Source: Acinetobacter sp. ANC 4910 (GTDB lineage: Bacteria > Pseudomonadota > Gammaproteobacteria > Pseudomonadales > Moraxellaceae). From it: DNA of 64,000 nucleotides. The stretch covers positions 1 through 64,000 of the forward strand of contig NZ_SJNT01000012.1 in the NCBI RefSeq assembly GCF_004331035.1, in the 5' to 3' direction. The notes under the pieces are model-generated. The model worked only from the letters and a program-made list of their open reading frames with translations. It did no database searches and was not told the DNA's origin. Within the stretch, counting starts at the first letter, position 1. Each line of letters starts with the position of its first letter. Positions 27,575 through 34,988 of this stretch are shown here, piece after piece. Made by a program: the position numbers and the translations under genes.

Positions 27575-28372
27575 CCTAATTTAGTGAATTTCCTCAGAAC
27601 TGCATGTCATAGCGTGTAGCAATTCCTCTAAATTGCTTGCGTCTTGCAAATGTATTCTCAACTCAGTGTCTGATTTTATATAAGTACCAATCCATGTATT
27701 CATTGTTCGATAGTGTATTTGATTTCTTTGGAATATTTGTCTAGATTGCTGTTTTTTTCTATTTGTTCTCTCAGTGCTTCCGAGTTATATCCCTTATTAG
27801 CACAGAGAACATCAGTCTCTTTTAAGTCTATTTGATCAATCAATGTAGGCGCGACTTTCACATCATGCCTTGAGCCATCATGAATTGAAAATTGAATTGG
27901 ATTCCTATTTGAATCTATTGCCAAATGAATTTTAGAACTGTTCCACCCATACTTTTAGAAATAGCCTGATTCTTGGCCCTGTCGCATGTTAATGAGCTTG
28001 CATATGAGTAGCATTAATAAATACCTATTCTAGATCTGCATACTCAGACAATAACTTAAATATCTTTAGTCGCTTATTGTCTTTAAACCATCGAGTGAAG
28101 CGTTTAAAGATCATGTTAGATTTACCAAAAGATGCCAGTAGATCTCGCCAAGGACAGCCAGTTCTAATTCTATAAAAAATTGCTTCGATAAAATTTCTCA
28201 GATTGTATTTGAGATAGATACCAAACTGTAAACAATAGATTTCAGCTTTAACCCGTGTTGATCAGTCAGCATTGGTTGGGGCATAGCTAGAGGTAGATTT
28301 GGTTTGGCGATTAAATTTTACTTTCTCGCTATTTTTTGCACAGTAAATGTCAACAGACCCTAATTATAGGCA
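27575..28372 (-). mobile_element. degenerate IS5-family element
   Basis: Reading the minus strand across frames gives a transposase with frame breaks: VKAEIYCLQFGIYLK, then EAIFYRIRTGCPWRDLLASFG, then FKRFTRWFKDNKRLKIFKLLSEY, then HATGPRIR, then SIHDGSRHDVKVAP...CANKGYNSEALREQI, then WYLYKIRH*VENTFAR and FRGIATRYD. These are conserved IS5-type DDE transposase blocks. Several stops and shifts make it inactive. The 28372 end reads GGGTCTGTTGACATT, which looks like an IS terminal repeat. I found no matching repeat at the other end. The longest intact piece is 74 codons (27700-27924). Confidence 0.85.
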
Positions 28373-28407
28373 AATAAAAGGGCTAGTTTTACCAGCCCTT
28401 TAGATTA

Positions 28408-28809
28408 TCAATTACCTCGATAGGTCGAGTATCCATAGGGGCTTAATAATAAGGGAATGTGGTAGTGACTGACACTGCCATCAACTTTGAAGATAACGGG
28501 GACTTCTGGGAAAAAAGTGCTCTGATTATTCTTTTTGAACCAGTCTTCTGTTTTGAACGTAACCTTATAAATCCCTTGCGCTAACGGCTGATTTTCAGGA
28601 AAAAGTGCCGTAATACGACCATTTGGTCCTGTAACTTGCTGATTCAACTTCACCCAGTGATTGCCAGAACTCTTTTCAAGCACCACTTCAACATCAGCAG
28701 AAGGTAAACCATTTTCTAGATTTAACACATGCACACTTAATGGGTTATTTTGTGCAAACGTCATTGATGTCAATAACAGTGTTGAGAGTGGTAAAAATTG
28801 CTTAAACAT
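28408..28809 (-). CDS. exported transthyretin-like 5-hydroxyisourate hydrolase
   Basis: I start at the internal ATG (28809), which gives 133 residues with a signal peptide (MFKQFLPLSTLLLTSMTFAQ) and the transthyretin fold: NPLSVHVLNLENGLPSADVEV at the mature N-terminus and HYHIPLLLSPYGYSTYRGN at the end. The C-terminal tetrapeptide of HIU hydrolases is YRGS; here it is YRGN, and the other catalytic His/Arg positions appear kept (SVHVLN, HYHIPLLLSP). The enzyme would open 5-hydroxyisourate in purine breakdown, in the periplasm. No other uricase-pathway genes are nearby. It is encoded 10 bp downstream of a GlcG-like gene and is probably co-transcribed with it. Confidence 0.8.
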   Translation of the reverse strand: MFKQFLPLSTLLLTSMTFAQNNPLSVHVLNLENGLPSADVEVVLEKSSGNHWVKLNQQVTGPNGRITALFPENQPLAQGIYKVTFKTEDWFKKNNQSTFFPEVPVIFKVDGSVSHYHIPLLLSPYGYSTYRGN

Positions 28810-28819
28810 AATGGAATCC

Positions 28820-29311
28820 TTAACGATTAAAACTAGACTGAATGGCTGCCTCAGCACAATACTGATCATTTTGGGCGCCTCCTGCACCCGCAACCCCAAT
28901 TGCACCGACCACCTGATTTTCATAACGCACTGGTAAACCACCTCCTAACAACAGCAAATTAGATAAAGTGGTTAAATTTTTTGCATCACTGTTTTCATGG
29001 GCATTTTGACTTAACAGCAAGGTCGCTGTTTTGGTCGATAAAGCGGTATAGGCTTTCTTTTCGGCTGCGCCCAAATTATGGGGGCCGACATTTTCATGCC
29101 TACTCGCCATCAAGGTATTTCCTCCCCGATCAACCACAACCACAGCAATGTTGTGCTGTATTTTTTGACAAGCAGCCACTGCGGCATCAACAAGGATGTG
29201 TGCAGCTTTGGAATCGAGTGAATAAACTTGATTCAATTGAACGGTTTGTGCAAAAGTACTGCTACTCATCAGCATTACTGTTAAAACAAGCCCTTTGAGG
29301 TTGTTCATCAT
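28820..29311 (-). CDS. exported GlcG/HbpS-like (DUF336) protein
   Basis: This 163-residue protein has a signal peptide (LKGLVLTVMLMSSSTFAQ) and one GlcG/HbpS domain, seen in AAVAACQKIQHNIAVVVVDRGGNTLMASRHENV, KKAYTALSTKTATL and GGGLPVRYENQVVGAIGVAGAGGAQNDQYCAEAA. Members of this family bind haem or small molecules, or act as accessory subunits, and their function is often unknown. It is divergent from a heavy-metal-type two-component system with only 88 bp between them, and is followed by the transthyretin-like gene. Shared control by that system is likely. Confidence 0.85.
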   Translation of the reverse strand: MMNNLKGLVLTVMLMSSSTFAQTVQLNQVYSLDSKAAHILVDAAVAACQKIQHNIAVVVVDRGGNTLMASRHENVGPHNLGAAEKKAYTALSTKTATLLLSQNAHENSDAKNLTTLSNLLLLGGGLPVRYENQVVGAIGVAGAGGAQNDQYCAEAAIQSSFNR

Positions 29312-29365
29312 GATTGCCCCGAATTAAGTTTTACAAAATCTTATACAACCTGAATGATTTGAAGC

Positions 29366-29392
29366 ATGACAATCACATTACAAAGTTGTCAT
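29366..29392. promoter_or_regulatory. dyad operator candidate between divergent operons
   Basis: The perfect 7-bp arms ATGACAA and TTGTCAT are separated by 13 bp, so the half-site centres are 20 bp apart, two helical turns. The half-sites equal those of the E. coli CusR box (ATGACAA-n2-TTGTCAT), but the spacer is different. It sits just before the response-regulator gene and in the only space available for both promoters. Confidence 0.5.
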
Positions 29393-29399
29393 CTTCAAA

Positions 29400-30086
29400 A
29401 TGAGTCTGAGCAAAATGTGTATTCTAATTATCGAAGATGAAGTGAAGATCGCCTCATATCTGGTGAAGGGCTTAAATGAATCTGGCTATGCCGCTGAATG
29501 TGTTCATTCAGGGCTCGAAGGCTTGGAAAAACTAAAAATGCAACCTTATACCTTGGTCATATTAGATGTGATGTTGCCCGATATTGATGGCTGGGCAGTC
29601 TTAAAAGTATTGCGTCAATTTTCCCATATACCCGTGATTTTTCTCACTGCCAAAGACCAGATTATTGATAGGGTCAAAGGTCTGGAACTGGGTGCCGATG
29701 ACTATCTGGCCAAACCTTTTTCTTATATTGAATTACTGGCGCGTATTAAAAGCTTACTGAGACGGCAACAGTATGTTCAGGAAAATGAGTTATGGATGGG
29801 CAACTTAAAAATGGACTTAATCCATCATAAAGTTTGGCGACATGAGCAGTTAATTGAACTCAGTAAAAAAGAATTTAATTTATTGCATTTTATGCTGCGG
29901 CACCCAAATGAAATTATTACGCGTAGGCAAATTGCTTCCGAAGTTTGGCATATCAATTTTGATACCGATACGAATTTTATTGATGTCGCGGTACGACGCT
30001 TACGCAGTAAAATTGACGAGGGGCATGAGATAAAATTAATTCATACTGTCCGTGGCTTGGGCTATAAAATTTCGGTTGAAGCATAA
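29400..30086 (+). CDS. OmpR-family response regulator (CusR/CopR-like)
   Basis: This 228-residue protein has an N-terminal receiver domain with the acidic pair E12/D13, phospho-acceptor D56 (LVILDVMLPDIDG), T83 and K105 (LAKPF). The C-terminal winged helix (LSKKEFNLLHFMLRHPNEIITRRQI, VRRLRSKID, IHTVRGLGYKIS) is of the heavy-metal CusR/CopR type. A start at the Met of codon 6 (MCILIIEDE) would match the usual beginning of this family, and neither start has a good ribosome site. The stop overlaps the kinase start by one base (TAATG). It probably controls its own operon and the divergent GlcG-like and transthyretin-like genes. Confidence 0.9.
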   Translation: MSLSKMCILIIEDEVKIASYLVKGLNESGYAAECVHSGLEGLEKLKMQPYTLVILDVMLPDIDGWAVLKVLRQFSHIPVIFLTAKDQIIDRVKGLELGADDYLAKPFSYIELLARIKSLLRRQQYVQENELWMGNLKMDLIHHKVWRHEQLIELSKKEFNLLHFMLRHPNEIITRRQIASEVWHINFDTDTNFIDVAVRRLRSKIDEGHEIKLIHTVRGLGYKISVEA

Positions 30087-31465
30087 TGTTCAAGCCCATT
30101 CGCTCTTTAGAACTCCGATTAACGCTCTTGGTTACAGGGTGTGCTGCAATGGTCTTGTGCGCTGTAGCATTTATGACCTATCTGGGTATCAACCAGATTT
30201 TAATTGCTCAGCAAGATCGGGCTTTGGTTGAACGAATTGAGCGACTGGAAATTTTGCTGCAAGACAGTAGCAATATTGAACAGATTATCGCTCGCCCGAA
30301 GCTGTATCAAAACATGTTGGGAAATCAGGATAATTTGTTTTTATTGATTCAGAACAATCAGATTCTCATCAACATCAATCCTCTTGGCATTCCTCTGCCT
30401 GAATTTACTCATCAGCCCCAAATTCAATTCCAAGATTTATCGGCTCATACTTACCCCACGCGTATTGCTTGGAAAACCATTCAAATCAATCAGCAGCCCT
30501 ATGTGTTAATTGCAGGCAAACAGTGGTCTGAACGTTTAGCCATCATCTCGCCTTTTCAAAAACGTCTTTTCATTTATGTATTTACAGGCATCTTGGCCAT
30601 TTTCATACTCTGTGCCATTGCTAGCCGTCTGGGATTAAACGCATTAAGAACTCTGCGAGAACAGACTCATGCCATCAATATTCACAAACTTGAGCAGCGA
30701 CTCAATCTGATTCATCCCCCTCAAGAGATTGAACAACTAGCATCCGATATCAACGCCATGCTTGACCGTATTGAAATGGGATATAGCCAACTGAATCGCT
30801 TCTCTGAAGACATTGCACATGAATTTAGAACCCCATTAAATAATTTAATTGGACAGACTGAAATTTTACTCATGAATGAACGTAGTCCCGCACAGTATCA
30901 GGAACTCTTGATTTCCAACTTGGAGGACTATCAACGTTTAAAACGAATGATTGACAGCATGTTATTTCTCGCCCGTGCAGATGCACACAAAGTTCGCTTA
31001 AACAAACAGAAGATTCAACTTCAATCATTTATAGAAGATATATTCAGTATTTTCGAGTATCAAGCTGAAGAACAACACTGCAATTTTGTTTTAAGGCTTG
31101 AAGCGACTGAGTTATCGGCAGATCCAGAACTGTTACAACAAGCGCTGTATAATCTGATATCAAATGCGCTCATTCACGGCGGCAATCACCGAACTATTTA
31201 TGTACTTAGCCACAGAAAGAACATTAATAATATGCAGATGATTACATTATCTGTGATCACCAGTGGTTTAGAAATTGCCCCTGAGCATTTACCTCATCTC
31301 TTTGAGCGTTTTTATCAGTGCAGTTCCAGCAGACAAAACCCTCATCAAACGGGCGGTTTAGGCCTATCGATTGTGGCATCCATTTTGACGCTTCATCAGG
31401 GAATGTATCAGGCAGTCAATAGCGCAGAAGGTATATGTTTTGAACTGCTATTCCCAGAAGAGTAA
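30086..31465 (+). CDS. sensor histidine kinase (CusS-like)
   Basis: This 459-residue membrane kinase has helix 1 near residues 11-33 and helix 2 near 160-180, with a periplasmic sensing loop between. A HAMP region (about 185-235) and the dimerisation/phospho-acceptor helix with His in DIAHEFRTPLNNLIGQ follow. The ATPase domain carries the N box (NLISNALIHGG), an F box (LFERFYQCSSS) and a G box (GGLGLSIVASIL). It is co-translated with the response regulator. The class resembles heavy-metal sensors, but the sensing loop has no obvious Cys/His/Met metal cluster, so the signal is open. Confidence 0.9.
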   Translation: MFKPIRSLELRLTLLVTGCAAMVLCAVAFMTYLGINQILIAQQDRALVERIERLEILLQDSSNIEQIIARPKLYQNMLGNQDNLFLLIQNNQILININPLGIPLPEFTHQPQIQFQDLSAHTYPTRIAWKTIQINQQPYVLIAGKQWSERLAIISPFQKRLFIYVFTGILAIFILCAIASRLGLNALRTLREQTHAINIHKLEQRLNLIHPPQEIEQLASDINAMLDRIEMGYSQLNRFSEDIAHEFRTPLNNLIGQTEILLMNERSPAQYQELLISNLEDYQRLKRMIDSMLFLARADAHKVRLNKQKIQLQSFIEDIFSIFEYQAEEQHCNFVLRLEATELSADPELLQQALYNLISNALIHGGNHRTIYVLSHRKNINNMQMITLSVITSGLEIAPEHLPHLFERFYQCSSSRQNPHQTGGLGLSIVASILTLHQGMYQAVNSAEGICFELLFPEE

Positions 31466-31478
31466 CCCACATTCGCAC

Positions 31479-32192
31479 TCATTTCATCTCGTGTCTGGAA
31501 TCACTCTGAATTCTCCCATCCACCAGATTAATGGTTCGATCACAGGTTGCCGATAATCTAGGATCATGAGTCACCAAAAGGACTGCACAGTCATGTTCGC
31601 GATGTACTTTACGAAATAATTCAAACATTTCCGCGGCAGTTTGAGTATCCAAATTACCTGTCGGTTCATCGGCCAACAATAGTGCAGGCTGAGTAATCAG
31701 TGCACGTGCAATCGCCACGCGCTGCTGCTGCCCGCCAGAAAGCTCATTCGGTTTACGGTCAGCGAACTTATCTAAGCCTACGGCGGCCAATAATTCATGG
31801 GCATATTGCAACGCAGATTGATCTGGCTTACCTTGCTTCAGCATTAATGGCATGAGTACATTATTTAAGGCCGTAAAGGCCTGTATAAGATGATGGAACT
31901 GAAACACAAAACCTATACTGTTGCCACGTAACGCTGTCCGAGCCGTATCATCCATACGGCTTGTCGCCTGACCCAACAAGTACAACTCACCACGACTAGG
32001 CTGATCTAATAAACCAAGAATATTCAGTAAAGTACTTTTGCCTGAACCAGAAGGACCAATTAATGCAGCAAAGTCATTCCGTTGAATACACAGATCAATT
32101 CCATGTAACACCTCCACTTCATTAGGTTGCCCAACGTTGTAGGACTTTCGCAATGCTTCTAAACGCAGTACTTCCTGAGATGAATCAGACAT
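31479..32192 (-). CDS. ABC exporter ATPase (MacB/LolD-like)
   Basis: I start at the internal ATG at 32192, which gives 237 residues and overlaps the permease stop by 8 bp; the longer frame is an artefact of that overlap. The domain has Walker A GPSGSGKST, Q loop VFQFHHLI, signature LSGGQQQRVAIARAL, Walker B ALLLADEPTGNLD and the switch His in VTHDPR. It is of the LolD/MacB/FtsE type that pairs with FtsX-like permeases. With the permease and adaptor genes upstream it forms a tripartite exporter. It is convergent with the kinase gene. Confidence 0.92.
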   Translation of the reverse strand: MSDSSQEVLRLEALRKSYNVGQPNEVEVLHGIDLCIQRNDFAALIGPSGSGKSTLLNILGLLDQPSRGELYLLGQATSRMDDTARTALRGNSIGFVFQFHHLIQAFTALNNVLMPLMLKQGKPDQSALQYAHELLAAVGLDKFADRKPNELSGGQQQRVAIARALITQPALLLADEPTGNLDTQTAAEMFELFRKVHREHDCAVLLVTHDPRLSATCDRTINLVDGRIQSDSRHEMK

Positions 32193-33408
32193 GACGAATT
32201 GCCTCCACAGGATCGAGTGCAGCCGCCCGACGGGATGGTACTGCGGCAGCCAAAACACCCGTCAAAGTCGCCAAGAATAATGCCGACAAGATAAGCTTGA
32301 TTGAAATCGAAATATAAAACAAGCCAGGACCAAACTGGTTAAACCCCCAGATCAGACCATAACTGACTACACTACCGAGCATCGAACCAAGCAGACCGAA
32401 AATTGCCCCCTGAAATAAGAAAACTCTTAAAATTTGCGCTTGTGTCGCCCCCGTCGCACGTAAAATACCGATTTCCCGAGTCCGTTGCACCACACTCACC
32501 GACATCACACTGGCAATACCAAAAGCGACTGAAATCCCCACAAAAACAATAATCATGTTGGTCGAAAGGCTCTGAGCAGTAATCGCATTCATTAATTGAG
32601 CATTGGTTTCAATCCAGCTTTCTGCTTTTAATCCTGTTAGGCGTCCGACTTGTGAGGCAATTTGATCCGCCTTAAAAATATCCTGAATCGTCAGATCAAT
32701 CACGGTCACCCCACCCGGCAAATTAAGTAAAGATTGCGCCTGTTTCAAATCCAGATAAACATAGCGCGCATCCAATTCACGCACGCCCAGTTCAAATATT
32801 CCAGAGATGTTCACCACCGCATTTTTCTGTTGCCCAGTATCTAACCTTAATTTGCTCCCGACTTGCACACCCAAATCTTTGGCCAATTGACGCCCAATTA
32901 ATACATTATCCGCACTGACCCGTAGTTCACCACTCACCATATATTGCTTTAACGGAATAATCTGTTGATAACGTTCAAGATTGATACCAACCAAAGCAAC
33001 CGATTGAATCGCATCTCCACGCTGTACAAATGCAGGACCAGAGACCACAGGAGAAACCGCCGTCAACACCGGCAACTGATCTAAATTCTCAGTAATCTGC
33101 TGCCAATTATTAATAGAGCGTAAGCGTTGCGAACGCTTATCTTCTTGTAACAACTGAAGTGTTCCTGCTGCTGGTGGCACAATGTGATTCACTTCATCTG
33201 GTGAGAGCAAACGAATATGCGCCTGCGTCCCTAAAGTCCTTTCTACAATATTCGATTGTAAACCCTGAATTAAGGCGCTAATGAACACAATGACCGCTAC
33301 CCCCACCGCGACGCCAATGGTAATCATCATCGACTGTATGCGACCCTCTCGCAAAAAACTGATTGCGATGGTCCACTCTGTCCAAAGTCGCCCAAAAAAG
33401 TTTTTCAA
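32185..33408 (-). CDS. MacB/FtsX-type ABC permease
   Basis: This 407-residue permease has one N-terminal membrane helix (about 20-50, MMITIGVAVGVAVIVFISALIQGLQS), a large periplasmic MacB-PCD-like domain (about 50-280) and three C-terminal helices (about 285-400) with the FtsX-type motif VVQRTREIGILRATGATQAQILRVFLFQGAIFGLLGS. Such transporters are mechanotransmitters that act with an adaptor and TolC to export lipoproteins, peptides, antibiotics or toxins. It overlaps the adaptor by 4 bp and the ATPase by 8 bp. The cargo is unknown. Confidence 0.9.
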   Translation of the reverse strand: MKNFFGRLWTEWTIAISFLREGRIQSMMITIGVAVGVAVIVFISALIQGLQSNIVERTLGTQAHIRLLSPDEVNHIVPPAAGTLQLLQEDKRSQRLRSINNWQQITENLDQLPVLTAVSPVVSGPAFVQRGDAIQSVALVGINLERYQQIIPLKQYMVSGELRVSADNVLIGRQLAKDLGVQVGSKLRLDTGQQKNAVVNISGIFELGVRELDARYVYLDLKQAQSLLNLPGGVTVIDLTIQDIFKADQIASQVGRLTGLKAESWIETNAQLMNAITAQSLSTNMIIVFVGISVAFGIASVMSVSVVQRTREIGILRATGATQAQILRVFLFQGAIFGLLGSMLGSVVSYGLIWGFNQFGPGLFYISISIKLILSALFLATLTGVLAAAVPSRRAAALDPVEAIRHV

Positions 33409-34637
33409 TCGAATTTCACCGGTAATTCATTTTTGCTATTTGTCTGATCCGTTTGATTCTGCAAAACACGTTTAGTTTGCTCTATTCGGACACGAGTTCC
33501 ATCTTTAAGCACCGATTCTGCATCGGTAAGGACGTGATCACCTTCTTTCAATCCAGCTACAACTTCCGACATGACCAAACCACGTAAACCCAGTGTGATA
33601 GGATGACGTTGAATTTTTCTATCTCTTACTAAAATAACCATAGCCTTGTTTCCACTTATATTGCTTAAAGCATCATTTGGAATGACCACGGTTCGCTCGC
33701 GCTGGTTGGTTTCAACATTTACCGATACCGTCATGTCTTGACGCAAAAAATCAGGGACTGGGTCAACTGTTAATCGGACGTCAACTGTGCCACGTTGAGC
33801 ATCAATACTTGGGGCAATAAAATTAATATGGGCAGGAAAAGGTTGATCTGGATAGGCATCCGCAATCACTGCTGCTTTTTGTTGTAAAGCCAGCAGTGGT
33901 AAATTTCGTTCATCAAATGGCACTCGTATTTCAGTCGCACCATCCAGTGCAATAGTGAAGAGAGTCTGACTCGGTTGTACCAGATCCCCTGGCTCAACAT
34001 TACGGGTTAAAATAATACCTGAAACTTCTGCACGAATTTTGGTCTTGGCGAGTTGCGCTTGTAGTGCAGCGAGTCGCTCACGTAATTTTGTCTCTTCAAC
34101 TTTATCTGGGGCAAGTGAAGCAACTTTTAATCGAGCTGATTCCAAATTATTACGAGCGAGTTTTTCTGCCTCTATCGATTTCTCCCTTTCCTCTGCTGAT
34201 AATATTCCTAATTCGGTATTCCTTCTGCGTACCGCCTCTCTTTGAGCCTGTTCTAATTGCACTTTGGCATTCGCTAAATCGACTTCTGCTTGCGGACGTC
34301 TAGTGGTTGCGAGTTCCTTTAATTCAGCTTCTACCTGCCGCACCTGCGCTGAAATTTCATCAGATTTCAGTACTAAAAGAACATCCCCTCGAGAGACCCG
34401 ATCCCCCTCTTGAACCAAGCGCTCAAGAACAACCCCTGTAATTTCACTACCAATCTGAGTCCGAGATACTTTCTCTACCCGCCCTGAAGCAACAACTGTC
34501 TGAATCAATGGACTAGATACGACTTCATAACTAGGTAACAATGGCCCTTGCCACCAGCGATATGTAGCAAAACTGACGACCAAAACCAGTAGTATGATTA
34601 TGATCCAAGGCTTATAGCGGGTAACAAGCAATTCCAT
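33405..34637 (-). CDS. periplasmic adaptor of an ABC exporter (MacA/HlyD-like)
   Basis: This 410-residue RND/MFP-type adaptor has an N-terminal membrane anchor (about 8-28, KPWIIIILLVLVVSFATYRWW), a lipoyl half (VVASGRVEKVSRTQIGSEITGVV), a coiled-coil hairpin (about 100-195), the second lipoyl half (TKIRAEVSGIILTRNVEPGDLV), a beta-barrel and a membrane-proximal domain (VVIPNDALSNISGNKAMVILV). It is the first gene of the adaptor-permease-ATPase operon. There is no TolC gene in the operon, so it would borrow a channel elsewhere. Confidence 0.9.
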   Translation of the reverse strand: MELLVTRYKPWIIIILLVLVVSFATYRWWQGPLLPSYEVVSSPLIQTVVASGRVEKVSRTQIGSEITGVVLERLVQEGDRVSRGDVLLVLKSDEISAQVRQVEAELKELATTRRPQAEVDLANAKVQLEQAQREAVRRRNTELGILSAEEREKSIEAEKLARNNLESARLKVASLAPDKVEETKLRERLAALQAQLAKTKIRAEVSGIILTRNVEPGDLVQPSQTLFTIALDGATEIRVPFDERNLPLLALQQKAAVIADAYPDQPFPAHINFIAPSIDAQRGTVDVRLTVDPVPDFLRQDMTVSVNVETNQRERTVVIPNDALSNISGNKAMVILVRDRKIQRHPITLGLRGLVMSEVVAGLKEGDHVLTDAESVLKDGTRVRIEQTKRVLQNQTDQTNSKNELPVKFD

Positions 34638-34988
34638 TCTCCAAGCCAGATTAAAGGAAATTTTTTAAATCAAATCATTGTTCTTTAGTTGAACGTGTAA
34701 TTTTTTTCATGGATACAAATACTGAGTATAATGAATTTTTGTCAGCTCAAAATGTTAGGTTTATTAAAAGCCAATTTACTTTACATATCACTATGCACCA
34801 ACCAATGCTAGCAGATCAATACGGGTTAAAGCTGAAATCTATTGTCCACAGTTTGGTATCTATCTCAAACACAATCTCAATAGATTATTCGCTGAAAACA
34901 GTATTATGGATTACCCAAACGTGCAGCCCATGACTAGATTTATCACGTGAATTCAAGGCAAATGGAATAACTCATGCTTCATTGAAAT
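34638..34988. other. gap holding a second IS5-type remnant
   Basis: The 351 bp between the adaptor gene start and the mopR stop contains the IS5-type fragment listed at 34700-34935 and no other gene. The adaptor promoter must lie at its left edge. I see no clear intrinsic terminator for mopR here. Confidence 0.6.
34700..34935 (+). mobile_element. 5' fragment of an IS5-type element
   Basis: The stretch CACCAACCAATGCT...GATCAATACGGGTTAAAGCTGAAATCTATTG...CAGTTTGGTATCTATCTCAAA on the plus strand is close to the reverse complement of 28190-28300 in the remnant at 27575-28372. It encodes the same transposase start (VKAEIYCPQFGIYLKHNL) and ends abruptly soon after. It is a short decayed copy in the opposite orientation. 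The left boundary is approximate. Confidence 0.75.

Noticed and set aside
27700..27924. Stand-alone 74-codon gene
   Set aside because: It is a piece of the broken IS5-type transposase, with matching fragments in other frames on both sides.
34709..34933. 74-codon plus-strand gene
   Set aside because: It reads out of phase across the IS5-type remnant; the transposase-like frame is a different one.
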